Source: Strix aluco
Lineage: Eukaryota > Chordata > Aves > Strigiformes > Strigidae
NCBI RefSeq assembly: GCF_031877795.1
Contig: NC_133934.1
Span: 103,480,610 to 103,544,609, forward strand
Direction: 5' to 3'
Length of the DNA stretch: 64,000 bases
In this document: positions 27,401 to 39,400 of the stretch, in pieces
How the letters are laid out: each line of letters opens with the position of its first letter
Position numbering within the stretch: position 1 is the first letter of the stretch
Position numbers and translations under genes: made by a program
The notes under the pieces: generated by a model
What the model was told of the DNA's origin: nothing
Seen by the model: only the letters and a program-made list of their open reading frames with translations
Databases searched by the model: none

Positions 27401-30400
27401 CTGTGCAGACATCTGCAAAGGACAGTGGTGAGAGCTAAAGTATTGGTATTTTTTAAACTGTCAGTTTCAGTCTTACAAAGCCGATTTCAGTCCTGCACCA
27501 AGTTATTTCCTATCTATGGAAAGGATCAGTCAAGCTTGTGCTTTCATTTTCATAACACCCCATCAACACCGCTGCCACCACTACCCGGAGTTCCTGCTCA
27601 CATTTTGGATTTTCGTATGACTTCTGACCCACACTGTGAAAATCTAAGACTGGCGCAGCTGCATTTAGTTTACAAATGTTCCTTTCTAATAGCTAGCTTT
27701 TTATATTCTTTCTAAAATGATAAATTATAAGAGAAACTCTCTTATGGCCTTAAGTTGTTGTATACAACTGCTACATAGCTGTAGTAGAATAATAATAGTA
27801 GAAATGCAAGAGTACCAACATAATGGCAAAGACTGGATTTACAGTGAAAGATGGCAGACCCCTGAAGCTGTCACTTGAGCTGGAGCAATTATTCCATTTA
27901 CAGTCAGTGACTCTGACAGGTGAAGTTTCACTTCTGAAGCCTATACAAAAATAAGTAAAACCTCATTTCTTTTCATTTGTATGTAAATTGCTTCCTCAGG
28001 AAAATAAAGATGATGTGTATGTAGTACTTTGTGCAATGAAGTAACGTGTAGTGATCAGTAAAAATACTGTTGAAGAAACAGCAGTGCAGGCAGAAAGAAT
28101 TCAAGGATGTGAGAACAAAGGGTAGTACTGATATGTGGAAAAGCATAGGTAACACTTCACGTCCTTTCAGCTTTTACGTGCTTATTTTCCTACTCTTGTA
28201 CAATCACAGATAGACATAATCACATAGCTTATCTCCCTGGTGTGGATGGTTGATACTGATAACTCTTTTTTAATACTTTGCAAATCTCCAGGTTTTGGTA
28301 CAAAACAGTAGCTGCTGTGGAGAGGTCTGAGTTATAAAAAATTCCATGTAAGATGCCCCATATGTATTGTCAAGATCTTGATATTTATTCTTTGTTGCAA
28401 GAAAGAAGATGAGTAAGAGGAAAGATAAAAGTATACACTGGTATCAGCTATGTAGAAAGAATATCTCAGAGAAGATCAGAAAAAGAGAAATATCTTTGCC
28501 CTTTTGCATGACTCAGGAAAGGAGGACATTCAGAAAATACAAATTCATGAAAGGAAACATTTTACTGCCAGTCCACAATTAAAACACAAAGCTTACAGCT
28601 GCTGGGACTGGGCTATAGTTTATTGGGAATTGAACATTTCCCAGTTGCTGCCTTATCAAAATGCTACTTTGGATTTCAGAGTCATCCTTTCTCTTGCATC
28701 TTTATGCCTACTTTGTAATTGCTGAGCCAACATCAAAGGGTCTACTTGCATGTTTAAACCAACATTGCATTTTTTCTAAGTGATTGGGAAAGAAAATGGT
28801 ATTGTAGCTGGTCAACAAAACTTTTGGATAGAGAAACTTGACTGGCACTGCAGTGACTAACGAAATCCAACTTCTAAAAATGCTGTTATGCAACTCAAGA
28901 ATGTTTGTTTGTACACTTACTTCTTGAATTGTTGTAAGAGTCAGAAAAAATGTTTTTCTCTTTTGCAATCTACACTATAAAATTAAGCAATTCCCCAGCT
29001 ACCCATCTCTTCTGTAGCCATCATTTTCAGAGTTCATTTAATAACATGTTATGCTAACTATTGTCACTGCCCATTTTTCTTTCTTTTATTCACGGTTGAC
29101 CTTTGTTCATCTAAAGATCATGATGATGAAAATATTACCATTCAAAAGGAATGACATTCAGAAAGTGTGAGCAAGAATGGTCACACTAAAAGGTTGTCAG
29201 GTATAAGGTCTGACAAAGTGACTGAGCTCTTTTAAAAGTGATTATCCATTCTGAAAAGCCAGACTCCAAAAGGTTGTGTCTCCTGCACCTGATGATCCTG
29301 CTGCTGCCTCCCTGTCCTTCACATCATAGACTCAATATTAAATTCTGTGTTTTAAGTTGTGTATGTATTTTTTCGGTCTCCACACACATCCCCCCTTGAT
29401 TCTATTAATTCTCCTGGGAATATACTGCTTCATTATCCATCAAATGACTACTTGTCATGCCTTTTGGGAATAAGACAGAGCAGGATATGGCTATAATTAG
29501 ATTATATTTTAGAAAATGTCTATTTCAAAATCTTTTTTTCTTACATGCCTCTCTACTGGGAAGGGTAGGATCCCTATCTGCATAGGAGAAATTCATAACA
29601 GTCTTTTCAAACCTACAGTTAATTTACACAGGTTTGGTTTATATTCTACTGTTTTCTGAGCTGGTCAGGAGCATTAAAAACAGGGGTGGCTCTTCAAGCT
29701 TGTTTGAAATTGGAAATTTTACCTACAGTTTATAAGATAACAGAATATAATGTCAGAGCCTATTTATAAACATATTACTTCTACATTCAGAACTGTTTTC
29801 AGGAATTATCTTGAGCAGGTTGCACCTTCAGTTGAAATCTAGAGTTGTAATTAAAGATTTTTCCATTACTGGCGTAATAGCCAGGGTACCATGAGTACAG
29901 GAAAATATGAATTATGCTATTGCTTCTGTACCTGACCTGAATCTGTTTATGGTTACTCTGCTTTACTACCCAGGATTCAAGAGGGCTCATTAGCTTGGAC
30001 ACAGTCCATGGAGTATCCTTGTGGTTATTTTTGACCTGGAAGTAGTATGTCTACAATCTTCCAGTGCTGCACTTGAGCCAAGTCCTCCAGTCAGTGGGAA
30101 CAATGGACTGTGCAGGGGCACCAGGTGTCTTAGTATGCGGTCAGTTTGGACCTGGCTGCAAAAGCATCCTCAAGATGCCTCTGAATACAAACTTAGTCTG
30201 CAAGCAGCAGAGCTATGTTTAGGCATCACCTCATCTGAGCAAACTGAAGCTACCATACCATCCTCAATCTATATTAAATCAACTTGGGTGTCTTTGCTTC
30301 TGTGGTTTAGTTTTCCTGCACAATCAATAATCTGCCTTTGATTAATAGAGCTGACTGTGAAGTCAAGAGCAAAAGCTGGCATCTAAAAATGAACTGCAAA

Positions 30401-33400
30401 TTTTAATGAATTGTTATAGGGAGTTAAGCCATCTCTAGTGAATGCGTCAAGAGAGAGTAAGTCAATTCTAGGTGTGGAGTCAATGTAGACAGGTTAAAAC
30501 ATGTTAAACGTTGTGTGATTGCTGTCATTGATGTGCGAAGTGCTGTCACTAGTAGAGTTTTGCATGATGATGTGTGTGTTGCATCAATCGAAATAGTCCT
30601 ACTGTAACACGGGATACAAATATTCCCAACAATATTGTTTCTGCAGTATTGCAGAGATCCCCAATGTCCTAAGGGATAATTCCCAAGAGTTAGCTGTTGG
30701 CCGTCTCAAGAGCATAAAGTAAACTAGGCTGATTAAGCGTAGTGACTATTACTTACTCATCCCTTACTGTTTTCCCTTCTAAATAACTACCCCCTTGCTA
30801 GTCAGGGGCAGATAATCTGTAGGGGATCAAGAAATGTGTATGCTGTCCCTGCATTTGAGTAAAGAGGACTTTGGACTAATTTACACTGTCATCAGTAATA
30901 ATGTAGAGAATGTAAGAAGCAGCTTCCGTTGTGTTTGGTGCTGTGAAAATGGTATTGAATCTGCTTTGGTGAGATTACCACACTCAGTGAGAAAATTCAG
31001 CCTTTCTTGTAAGCGGCACCCTTGCCTTCCCTGGGTAACTGGCCGTGCCATGGGAAAAAACTCCAGCTTCCCATCGTCTCATTAGTCTCCCTCTGCTGTG
31101 TGTGGTACTAAAGCACACAGGTTTTTTGAGCTTCTTTGTCTACAATACATAAAAAGGGAACTAAAAGCGATGAAACTGTAAGTCAAATAAGCATGATGAT
31201 GGTGGAAGTTGATTCCTTGCTAACCTTTGGAGAGAATGCTCATGCTCAGCCCCACCTGACAGTATACTGTGGTATATGTATGCCTGTGGTCAGCCTTGGG
31301 GTTTCCGCTGCAGTTTCGCAGCGACAGTGTTGGGTGGGAGGCAATACTAACCAATAGGTAGCACTAACAAAAAGGTGAAAATAATAATAGAGCAGTTTGT
31401 TGCTGTTATTACCAGATAATCTGATTGTAGGTGTGTTTGGCTTTTAAATGGCAGTTAGTGAGACCAAATGTTTATAAAATGGCAAACATGATTTATTAAT
31501 AACAAATCCAATTTAAACTTTTTTGGAGGTGATTACTTCTTCATGCTATATTTGTATGCAGGTGAGCCACTTTTTGCTGAATCACTGAATGGTGTGCCTC
31601 CCAGCAGCAGTGTTTTGGGTTTTCCCATATGACAAATGGGAAACCACCAGCAGTGTCCAAGGAGAAAGGCTGTCCTACAGCAAGCTAACCTTTGGAACTA
31701 GGACACGTGGCACAGCATGATCTAGTGATCAGAACAGGTGACTGGCAGTGAAGCCTTAGGAAATCTGTATCCTGCTCTGCTCATAGTTCCTTGTATGAGG
31801 TAGAGTAATTAATCTGTCTTTCTTGTGCTTCATCATGCACTTGTGTAAAACGGAGACGTAATTATGCATTCACTTTGTAAGGCTGTTTTGAAATTTAAAG
31901 AATGAGGATTAATCTTGGAGTGTGACAAGGATTCCCTGCTCTCCCAGCTTAACTGCTATGTTTGATCCCCATTGAATTATGCAGAATTGTGCATGTGGGT
32001 CACTGCAAAACTACTTCCAGGAATTTGTACAGAAAAGTTGCCTTCTGATGGGAAACTGTTAATGTTTATTCTTACCTGAGAAGTGGTTCTTTTAAGGTAT
32101 AACTTGCTGATTTTTAAAATGTAAAACTACCAGTTACAGCATTTTCAGTTTATTTACTATTTGCAAAGCTCAGGCTTTTTACATGATATGAAGTTCAACA
32201 TCAACCTGATCATGTGGAGTATGCATTCTCTGTCCTACTGCTCTGCGTCCCCACCTCTTTTCACTCCAGCTCCTCTGATCCAGAAGTTCCTGCCCTGGTG
32301 TGTGAGCACGGTTGTGATTTTGCCATGATCTGGTTGACAACATGGCCCAACAAGTAGATTATATCAGCACCACAGAAAAAAAGAAAAAAGGTGCATTGTG
32401 ATATGAGGGCAGGACCTTGGTGGTGGAGGGGGAAATTCCATAAAATGGCATTGCTGCAGAAACAAAAAAGAACTCATTTACGTGTGGGGAAGCAGCTCAT
32501 ATCTCAGGGACTGTCCCAAGGAAAGATAAATGTATACATTCAGCCAAAGTATTGTAAAAGTGTGCTAGTTTTTCACTGATTCACAGATTAGGGTGCAGAA
32601 ATCAGAGTTAGAACATGCACGCTGGATACATACATATATTTAATTATGGATTATTTTTAATCGTTTAAAAATAGAAAAATTATTAGCAGTGTGCTTAGAA
32701 GAACCACACTGGGAGATACTTGGTACATTTGTGAACAGCTGGCCTTGACTCTTCTGTTGATCTATGCATGGTTTCATACTTCTTTGTGGCTGCATCCTGG
32801 CTCCATCAGAATCGTTTGCTGAAGTGCTGTGAACACAGAATTGTTTACATTGTAAGTAAAATGTTAAGGTTTGGGAGAAGCTTGAGAAAGATCTAATTAA
32901 AAAAAGACTAGGACAGCAGAGGAATAATTTAAATGTAACTGATAAATGATGAAAGGTATTGCAAGCAGAACATACTCAGCAGGTGCTAATGAGCATGAGT
33001 TTCTTGGAGAAGGATCTAGTGATCTTCACAAACAGTTGATTAAAATGTCTGTGCAGTTCAGAAAGAAACATGGATCCTGATGTGCCCTGTCAAGAGGAAG
33101 ATAAGACTGAATGTAATGGTAGTTACCTATATAATCCAGTAGTACTTCTAGTGCCTTGTGTGGCCAGTAATTTGTGCTGAACAGCAGCGATTCACACCTT
33201 GTTGCTATTCTGCCTCAGCCACTTCTTGACATATGAATTGAAGCAGTCCATGTAACCATGCTTATTTTCCCTTCTGTACAAAATGGCATCTTATAATTCT
33301 TGTTTTCAGAGAAAATGTGTTTTTATACACTCTGCTGTCCAAATTTGAAAGATACTAATACTCATAAAAGGTCATTCTTTCACTAATTTTGTACTCCTCA

Positions 33401-36400
33401 GAAAATGAACAGCATAGGGAATGTGTGTTGTATATTTTTTAATGTTTTATACAGATTGCCTTTTGAACAGATTATCCAACTGACCATCTGATGTTTGCTG
33501 CCCAAATAATGTGGGAACATTCAAAGGGTGCATCTACATAGATCTTATTGCATATAGCATATTTGCATTGTGTGGTGGCAGATAATTTTTAGATAACTTT
33601 TGGAAGTACTAAATTAATAAAACACTCATGTCTTTTTAAGTGAGAGATCACTACTGCTGTTTTTTTGTTAACAGTGTTATGTTCAGTTTCCTCTATGACT
33701 AAAACAAGTGTTACCGTGTGTCTCACATCTTCCCTTCTTGAGAAGCAGCCAGGCGTGGGAGTAGACACACTTAGGAAACCCCCCATGTAACTTCTGTGAC
33801 TCCCTGTAGACCACCCCTGTTAAGCACCCAAGCCTAAAATGAGGTGAAATCCTTTAGTAAAGTTGCATCAGGCAAAGGAGTGTGCAGAACAAAACTATCT
33901 TTATCTTGTGAAAGCAAAAATAATTTCTATCTTTGGCATTTTAGTTGTGTAAGTAAAGGTTAATCTCTGTGGTAAGTAGGGAGGAACAGTGTGCTGTTAT
34001 GCAAGCAAGAGTTTCTATATTTTTTAATGGTGATTCCCATTAATTTTATTACAATTTAAGCCTGTTTTGAGTTTTTCCATTGCAAAACTGTAGCTAATTT
34101 ATACCACCTCTCAATTTTTTCCCAGAAGCACTTCATACTAGAGAACCTCATATGCTAATAACATGTAGGAGAGGAAAGTCCATATGACTAACAGGTACAA
34201 AGTACCGATAGTTATAACCTTCAGAAAGAAAGACTTAAGGGAGCTGGATCCAAGCCAGTCAAGTTTTCTATAAACTTGGGAATAGCCCCAGTTGACCAAT
34301 CTGTGTCTGGAAATCCAGCTGCCTTTGTGTTGAACCATAAATGTAATTAAAAGGTGTTTCTTTCTTTTATTGGGGTAAACTCCAGCAGTTCAAATACTGG
34401 CAATTCTTCATTAACTTGCAATACCACTAGTGCAGCTATGTTCCTGACACTATTTTTGACTCATAGCCTGCTTTTAGGACTTGCTTCTTCTGTCGTACCA
34501 TCAGGATGCTGTTGCTGTCTAGTTTTTTATTTTAGACCTTGTAGAATCAGTTTCTGAAGTGTTCTTTGAAAAATGTTTTAACTTTTTTTCACATGACTTC
34601 CTGCTAACCTTCCCTTAATGTAGCAAAACATTAGGCAAGAAGAGAAAGTATTTTCATTTGGAATTTGTAAGGAGTTGCTTAAGTTACTCATGGTTGATAC
34701 TTCTTCACTGTTGACTTCTCTCCATGAAAATGTGTGTGGATGCAGTAGGTACATTCCTAACTTTTATTAAGTTTAATGAACTCAGCTTAACAAACTTAAT
34801 TCTCCTTTGGTATTTGTATCCAACTATTTGCAGGACTGGGCCAATGCATGAGAACCAGAAGATAAAGGTGACTGTAAACAAGTAAAATTGATGAGCCAGT
34901 TTTTACTGCCCAGATAAGACATTCCAAAAAGGAATTTTAAGAACCTCATAATTTAATAATCAAATAAATTATGTGGCATAGACGAGAAGATACATTATTA
35001 CATAACATGGTTACTTTGAAAGCCTTCCAGTAACATGAAAATGGTGGCTTTTGTTTGTATCTTCCAATTCTGTGTCCAGTAAGAATTCTGAAATGTATCT
35101 CCAAAGATTCAGGGCATGCATTGGAGAGAATGCCGTTTTTATTTTTATCTGCCATTTTATAGGCAGAAATTACTGCATTTGGCCTTTTCCTCCTCGCATT
35201 ATGTCCTGTTTGTTTTAACCAGGGAAAAGTAGATTGTATGCATGGAAAGCCGATGTCCAGTGTGATCTCCTGGCAGCAGGAAGTCAGTTCCAATAGGTAC
35301 TGTTAGGCTCTTGTGCTTTGTGTTAGCACCAAGACCCTATGTCTCTATGAAGGCAGAGCCTTCAATCCCTCAGAGTCAGTGCTGGTAACAGCAGCTTATA
35401 GGTCAACAGTTAAAATTAATGTAGAAAATCTTCTGGCCTCCTCTCTCAGTTCCTCAGATCCAGATTCATGGCATACTTAGTTTGATCCACCTGCAGGTCC
35501 TTTGCCGAGAGGGGCAGTCCCACACTCCCTGTCCTCACCACCTCCAGTGATGTGTTCCCATCAGTCATCGCGTTTGACTCAGGTCTATCAGTTGTGTGGC
35601 TGCAAACTGAACCCTGCAAAAAAAATTCATTTTGTTGGATCAGTGAGCTCGTGGGTAGTTCTGACATTGTTAGATCTGACGCAACAGAAGGAGTGGGAAT
35701 GTGCAGCTCAAGAGAGGATTGAGCAGGACCACCTCTTTCCACTGCTATTTGCAGGTAGATCAAACTAAATGCATGGTGAAATTGTACCCAAGAGTTAGAA
35801 GAACAATTCTTTCTAGCCCCTGAAACAAAAGATAATCATATCAGTTAATGATAAGGGTAAAAAATAGGAAGAAAGAAGCGGAAAGAGCAGGAGTAGGAGA
35901 AAGACAGCTGGAGGTATTGCAGGGAGAAGAGAGAACAGGGAAGAGGGAGGTAGTTAGAAAAGCAGGAAGAAGGATTAGAGAAAAATCGGGAGATTGTATA
36001 TTGACAAACAGTGGCAGCAAATGCAGGTAAAAATTAGGGAACACCTTTCCCTGGTGGTTGAGCATACTGTCCTCAGCCTTCAAACATGATGCTTCAGTCT
36101 CAAGAAGGAGTTCTCTCTTTCTGGGCAGAATTGAAATGCATTGTTTTGTGAGCAGTCCACAGCAATAATCTGGATGCTGAAAGCCAGAACCTTTGCCCTC
36201 CATGAGCTCTGTCTGTCCGGGTGAAGTGGGGAGAAGCATTTATTGCTGAACAGGCACAGCCCTAAGATGCTGGTGAAAAGTCCCTCTGAAGAGAAGCTGG
36301 CGCAGCAGTGAATTTGCCACTTCAGGATATTGGTTCATAAGTGGGAGGCTAGTCTGGATGTGGCTTTCATAAACCCTTAATCCTGAGGTCACAATTTCCT

Positions 36401-39400
36401 TTTACTGATGCTTTCTTCTTCCCCACAGAGCAGCCCAGATCGCTTGTAGTTCTCTAATTTCGACAATAGGTGGAGCTGGAAAAGCTGTATGGTTCAGGGC
36501 TCGGTCCTTCTCTAATACCAACAAAGGCTTCGGTGCTGAATCATTTCCAAAAGTAGATATTACTTAAATCCCAATGTGATTCAATTCTCTCAGCTGACTC
36601 TGACTTTCTGAGATCTCCATACAACTCCTCCTGAGTTCATTCATGTCATTCAAGCTGCAAGAGCTGGGAAAAGTTTATAATAGCAATAGTATTTTCTCTA
36701 TGTTTGAGATCAGCTTCCTACAATTAATTGTTTCGGGTTTTTTTTCTTTGTCATTAGGGAGTTAAATTAGCTATCTACTTAATTCATATTGTGGTTAAGA
36801 ACTGTGGAAAATGAGGGTATGCTAGAAGTCCCACTAGTTGAGATACAGATGTGTGTTTTCCTCAGTCTGTTTTTACAGCTAAGAAAATATTTGGTTTTGC
36901 TTTGTTTTCTGCAGCTATTTGATGCTGTCAACTGCCTGGCAAAAGAGAATGCCCGGTTGCTTGTGCTGGGCCGCAAACACATGCTGACTGACTCTTCAAA
37001 TTGGAAAAGAGAGATTATGAAGGAGATACAGAATAAGGCAGATTTCTTCTTTGCTGAAAATATGTAAGTTTAAGAAAATTGTACATGTAATGGAGATCAA
37101 CACCTGATTTACATGCATTTTAAATCAGTATAAACAGCTGTAGCTTCTAGTACCATTACTAGTATCTCCAGCTCTGTGTGTGTGAAAGAGAAACATATCC
37201 CTTGCTATACTTGCTTCAAAAAACAATACATATTAGAAGTTGCATTTGAAGAATTTCATCACTTAGAATCATGTTGACATCTGTATGATTTATTAGGATT
37301 TATAACTGTTAAAACCACTGCCAAGACCACAGTGGCCTGAACTTACAGAATACCTGATAGTGTTGGTGTACAGCTGCTCCCAGAGGAGAGTATTTCTGTG
37401 AGTGGAAACAGACCCTCTGCCTCTCTCATTTAAGAAGCACAACCCCCTTGCTCTGGCCCAGACAAGCCTGTCCTTGTCTCTAAACTAGGAACTTGCCTCC
37501 GCCTCAGTGTCCCCTCTCCTTGCCCTACTTTCCTCATATAGTGAGTCTCAGTTTTCCTTCAGTTCCAGCTCCACCTAGTCTCCATCTGAGTTGGGCGCTG
37601 TTGGTCCTTCACCTGTGTCTGCTGTTTCTTCTGTGATCCCAGTTCCCAGAACTTCTGACCAAGTTCCTTGTCCCAACAGCCAGTCCAAGTCTCTTCTGTC
37701 TGGCTCCTTGTTTCAGATCTGTTCTTCATCCCCTTTCCAGTCCAGCTCTTGTTCTCTTTGCTGTTGAATCTCATTGCTTTCTTTTCTGCTATCTGAGCAC
37801 CAACAAAGGGGACTCTGTTACTGCAGGCTGGAAATCCTCACTAATCTCATGTCCTGTCACTTACTATTACAGTAATCCACAGCAATCAAAAAGTGGTTTC
37901 AAGCAAAGTTCTGCTCAGCTTCTCCAGGTATAGCGTATCTTGTGCCCACTGTAAATGTATTTTTAGAGACTTTTCCCTAAAATTGCTTCAGTTTAATAGG
38001 ATCTAATGTTGAATATATGTTCCAAATAATCGTAGTACTTTTGGAGGTATATTTACCCATGTAAAGACAAAGATTCACAGATTTGTGCTATTGCCTACAT
38101 TACATTTTATTATCAGTTGTGATGATTGTTCGTATTCCAACAAAGTTTTGGAGGTGCCCTTATGAGTTTTAGCAGTTCTGTTCCACATAGCGCTGTTAAG
38201 TTATGTGGCAAAAGATTATACTGTATTGCCAGATTGTGACAGGAGGGAAAAATGCTCTTTGTAGCATGCAGTTAATTTTTATTGCACTCGAACTTTTGGT
38301 GCCCAGGGGTAAGTAGAAGTTCTTTATTTTACCAGGGAACTAGAGTAGTGATGGGAGTTTTCAGTGTTGCTGATGAATAAATCTCAGATCAGCATTTGAT
38401 TCATTTCCTGCAACCCCTTACTGCCTTGTGAATGACGTCTGTCTTTTCCATTTGTTTTGTTAAGATCTGAAGATGATGCCTTCTTATTATATGCCACTCT
38501 TCAATCAGGCAAGCATTGCAAGTTTGTTACTAGAGACTTCCTCCGGGATCACAAGGCTTGTCTTTCTGACAGTCTGACGCGTCATCTGTTCCGTAAGTGG
38601 CAGCGTGGACACCAAATAGCGTTTGCCTCTTCTGTGGAAGGAAAGCATATACGTTTTTTGGTAAGTTTTCTGCTGCAGTCAGAAAGCACACAGAGCACAT
38701 TCATTAAATATATGCAATTTCAAACTCTGGAAGCAAAAAATTCTTGTTGGAGTCTAAGAAATGGATTTGTACCAATGGGCTCAAAACTCCCATGCTTACT
38801 GAAAATTCCTTGTATTCACAAAGCATGCCACAAATGTGAAAACTGTCAAAAAGACAAGGAATGCTGCCTAAATGTTTAAAATGTAAATGTATGCATGCTT
38901 GTTTATACAAACCTTTCCATTGATGTAAAACATAAGTGCCAGTATTTCTTCATTTATTTTAAACTTTGAAATATCTTATTCTCCTCTGTAGCACTATTAT
39001 AAAATACCATGCTTCTAATTGTACAAGAGAATTTCTTTCATCTTTATTTTAAAAAGCAGGAAAATACAGGTATTTCAGTATTCACTGTAATATTAGCCTA
39101 ACACATGTATAAAGTTTCATGAAGGGAAGCCCAGAACAGTCAGGTTTATAGTCAGCTGCAGGAGTTACAGTCTTCCAAGCATAGTATCATCTTATAGTAG
39201 AATACTGTGCTGTTATTGTCTAGGAGACATGTATTTTTGTGAGCCTTGAACAGTACATTAACAGGAGTGCAGCTGTTTTAAGATTTTTATAGGCAAAAAT
39301 TCATCACATGACATTCCATATCATGCAGTTTTTTGTTATCTGCATTGTTACTGCCTACTGAAAGGAATACTGCACCTATGCAGATTGATTTTCTTGCTGC

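Larger units (their letters stand above)
12460..36914 (+). other. PRORP intron between exons A and B (24.5 kb)
   Basis: Bounded by GTAAGT and TGCAG. No coding exon, RNA gene or intact mobile element was recognised. Identified contents are listed separately: a small tandem duplication (14.4 kb), a TGAT microsatellite (25.1 kb), MIR-like SINEs (31.7 and 33.2 kb), an inverted-repeat element (35.5 kb) and a purine-rich tract (35.9 kb). The remaining sequence looks like unremarkable AT-rich intron. Confidence 0.85.
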
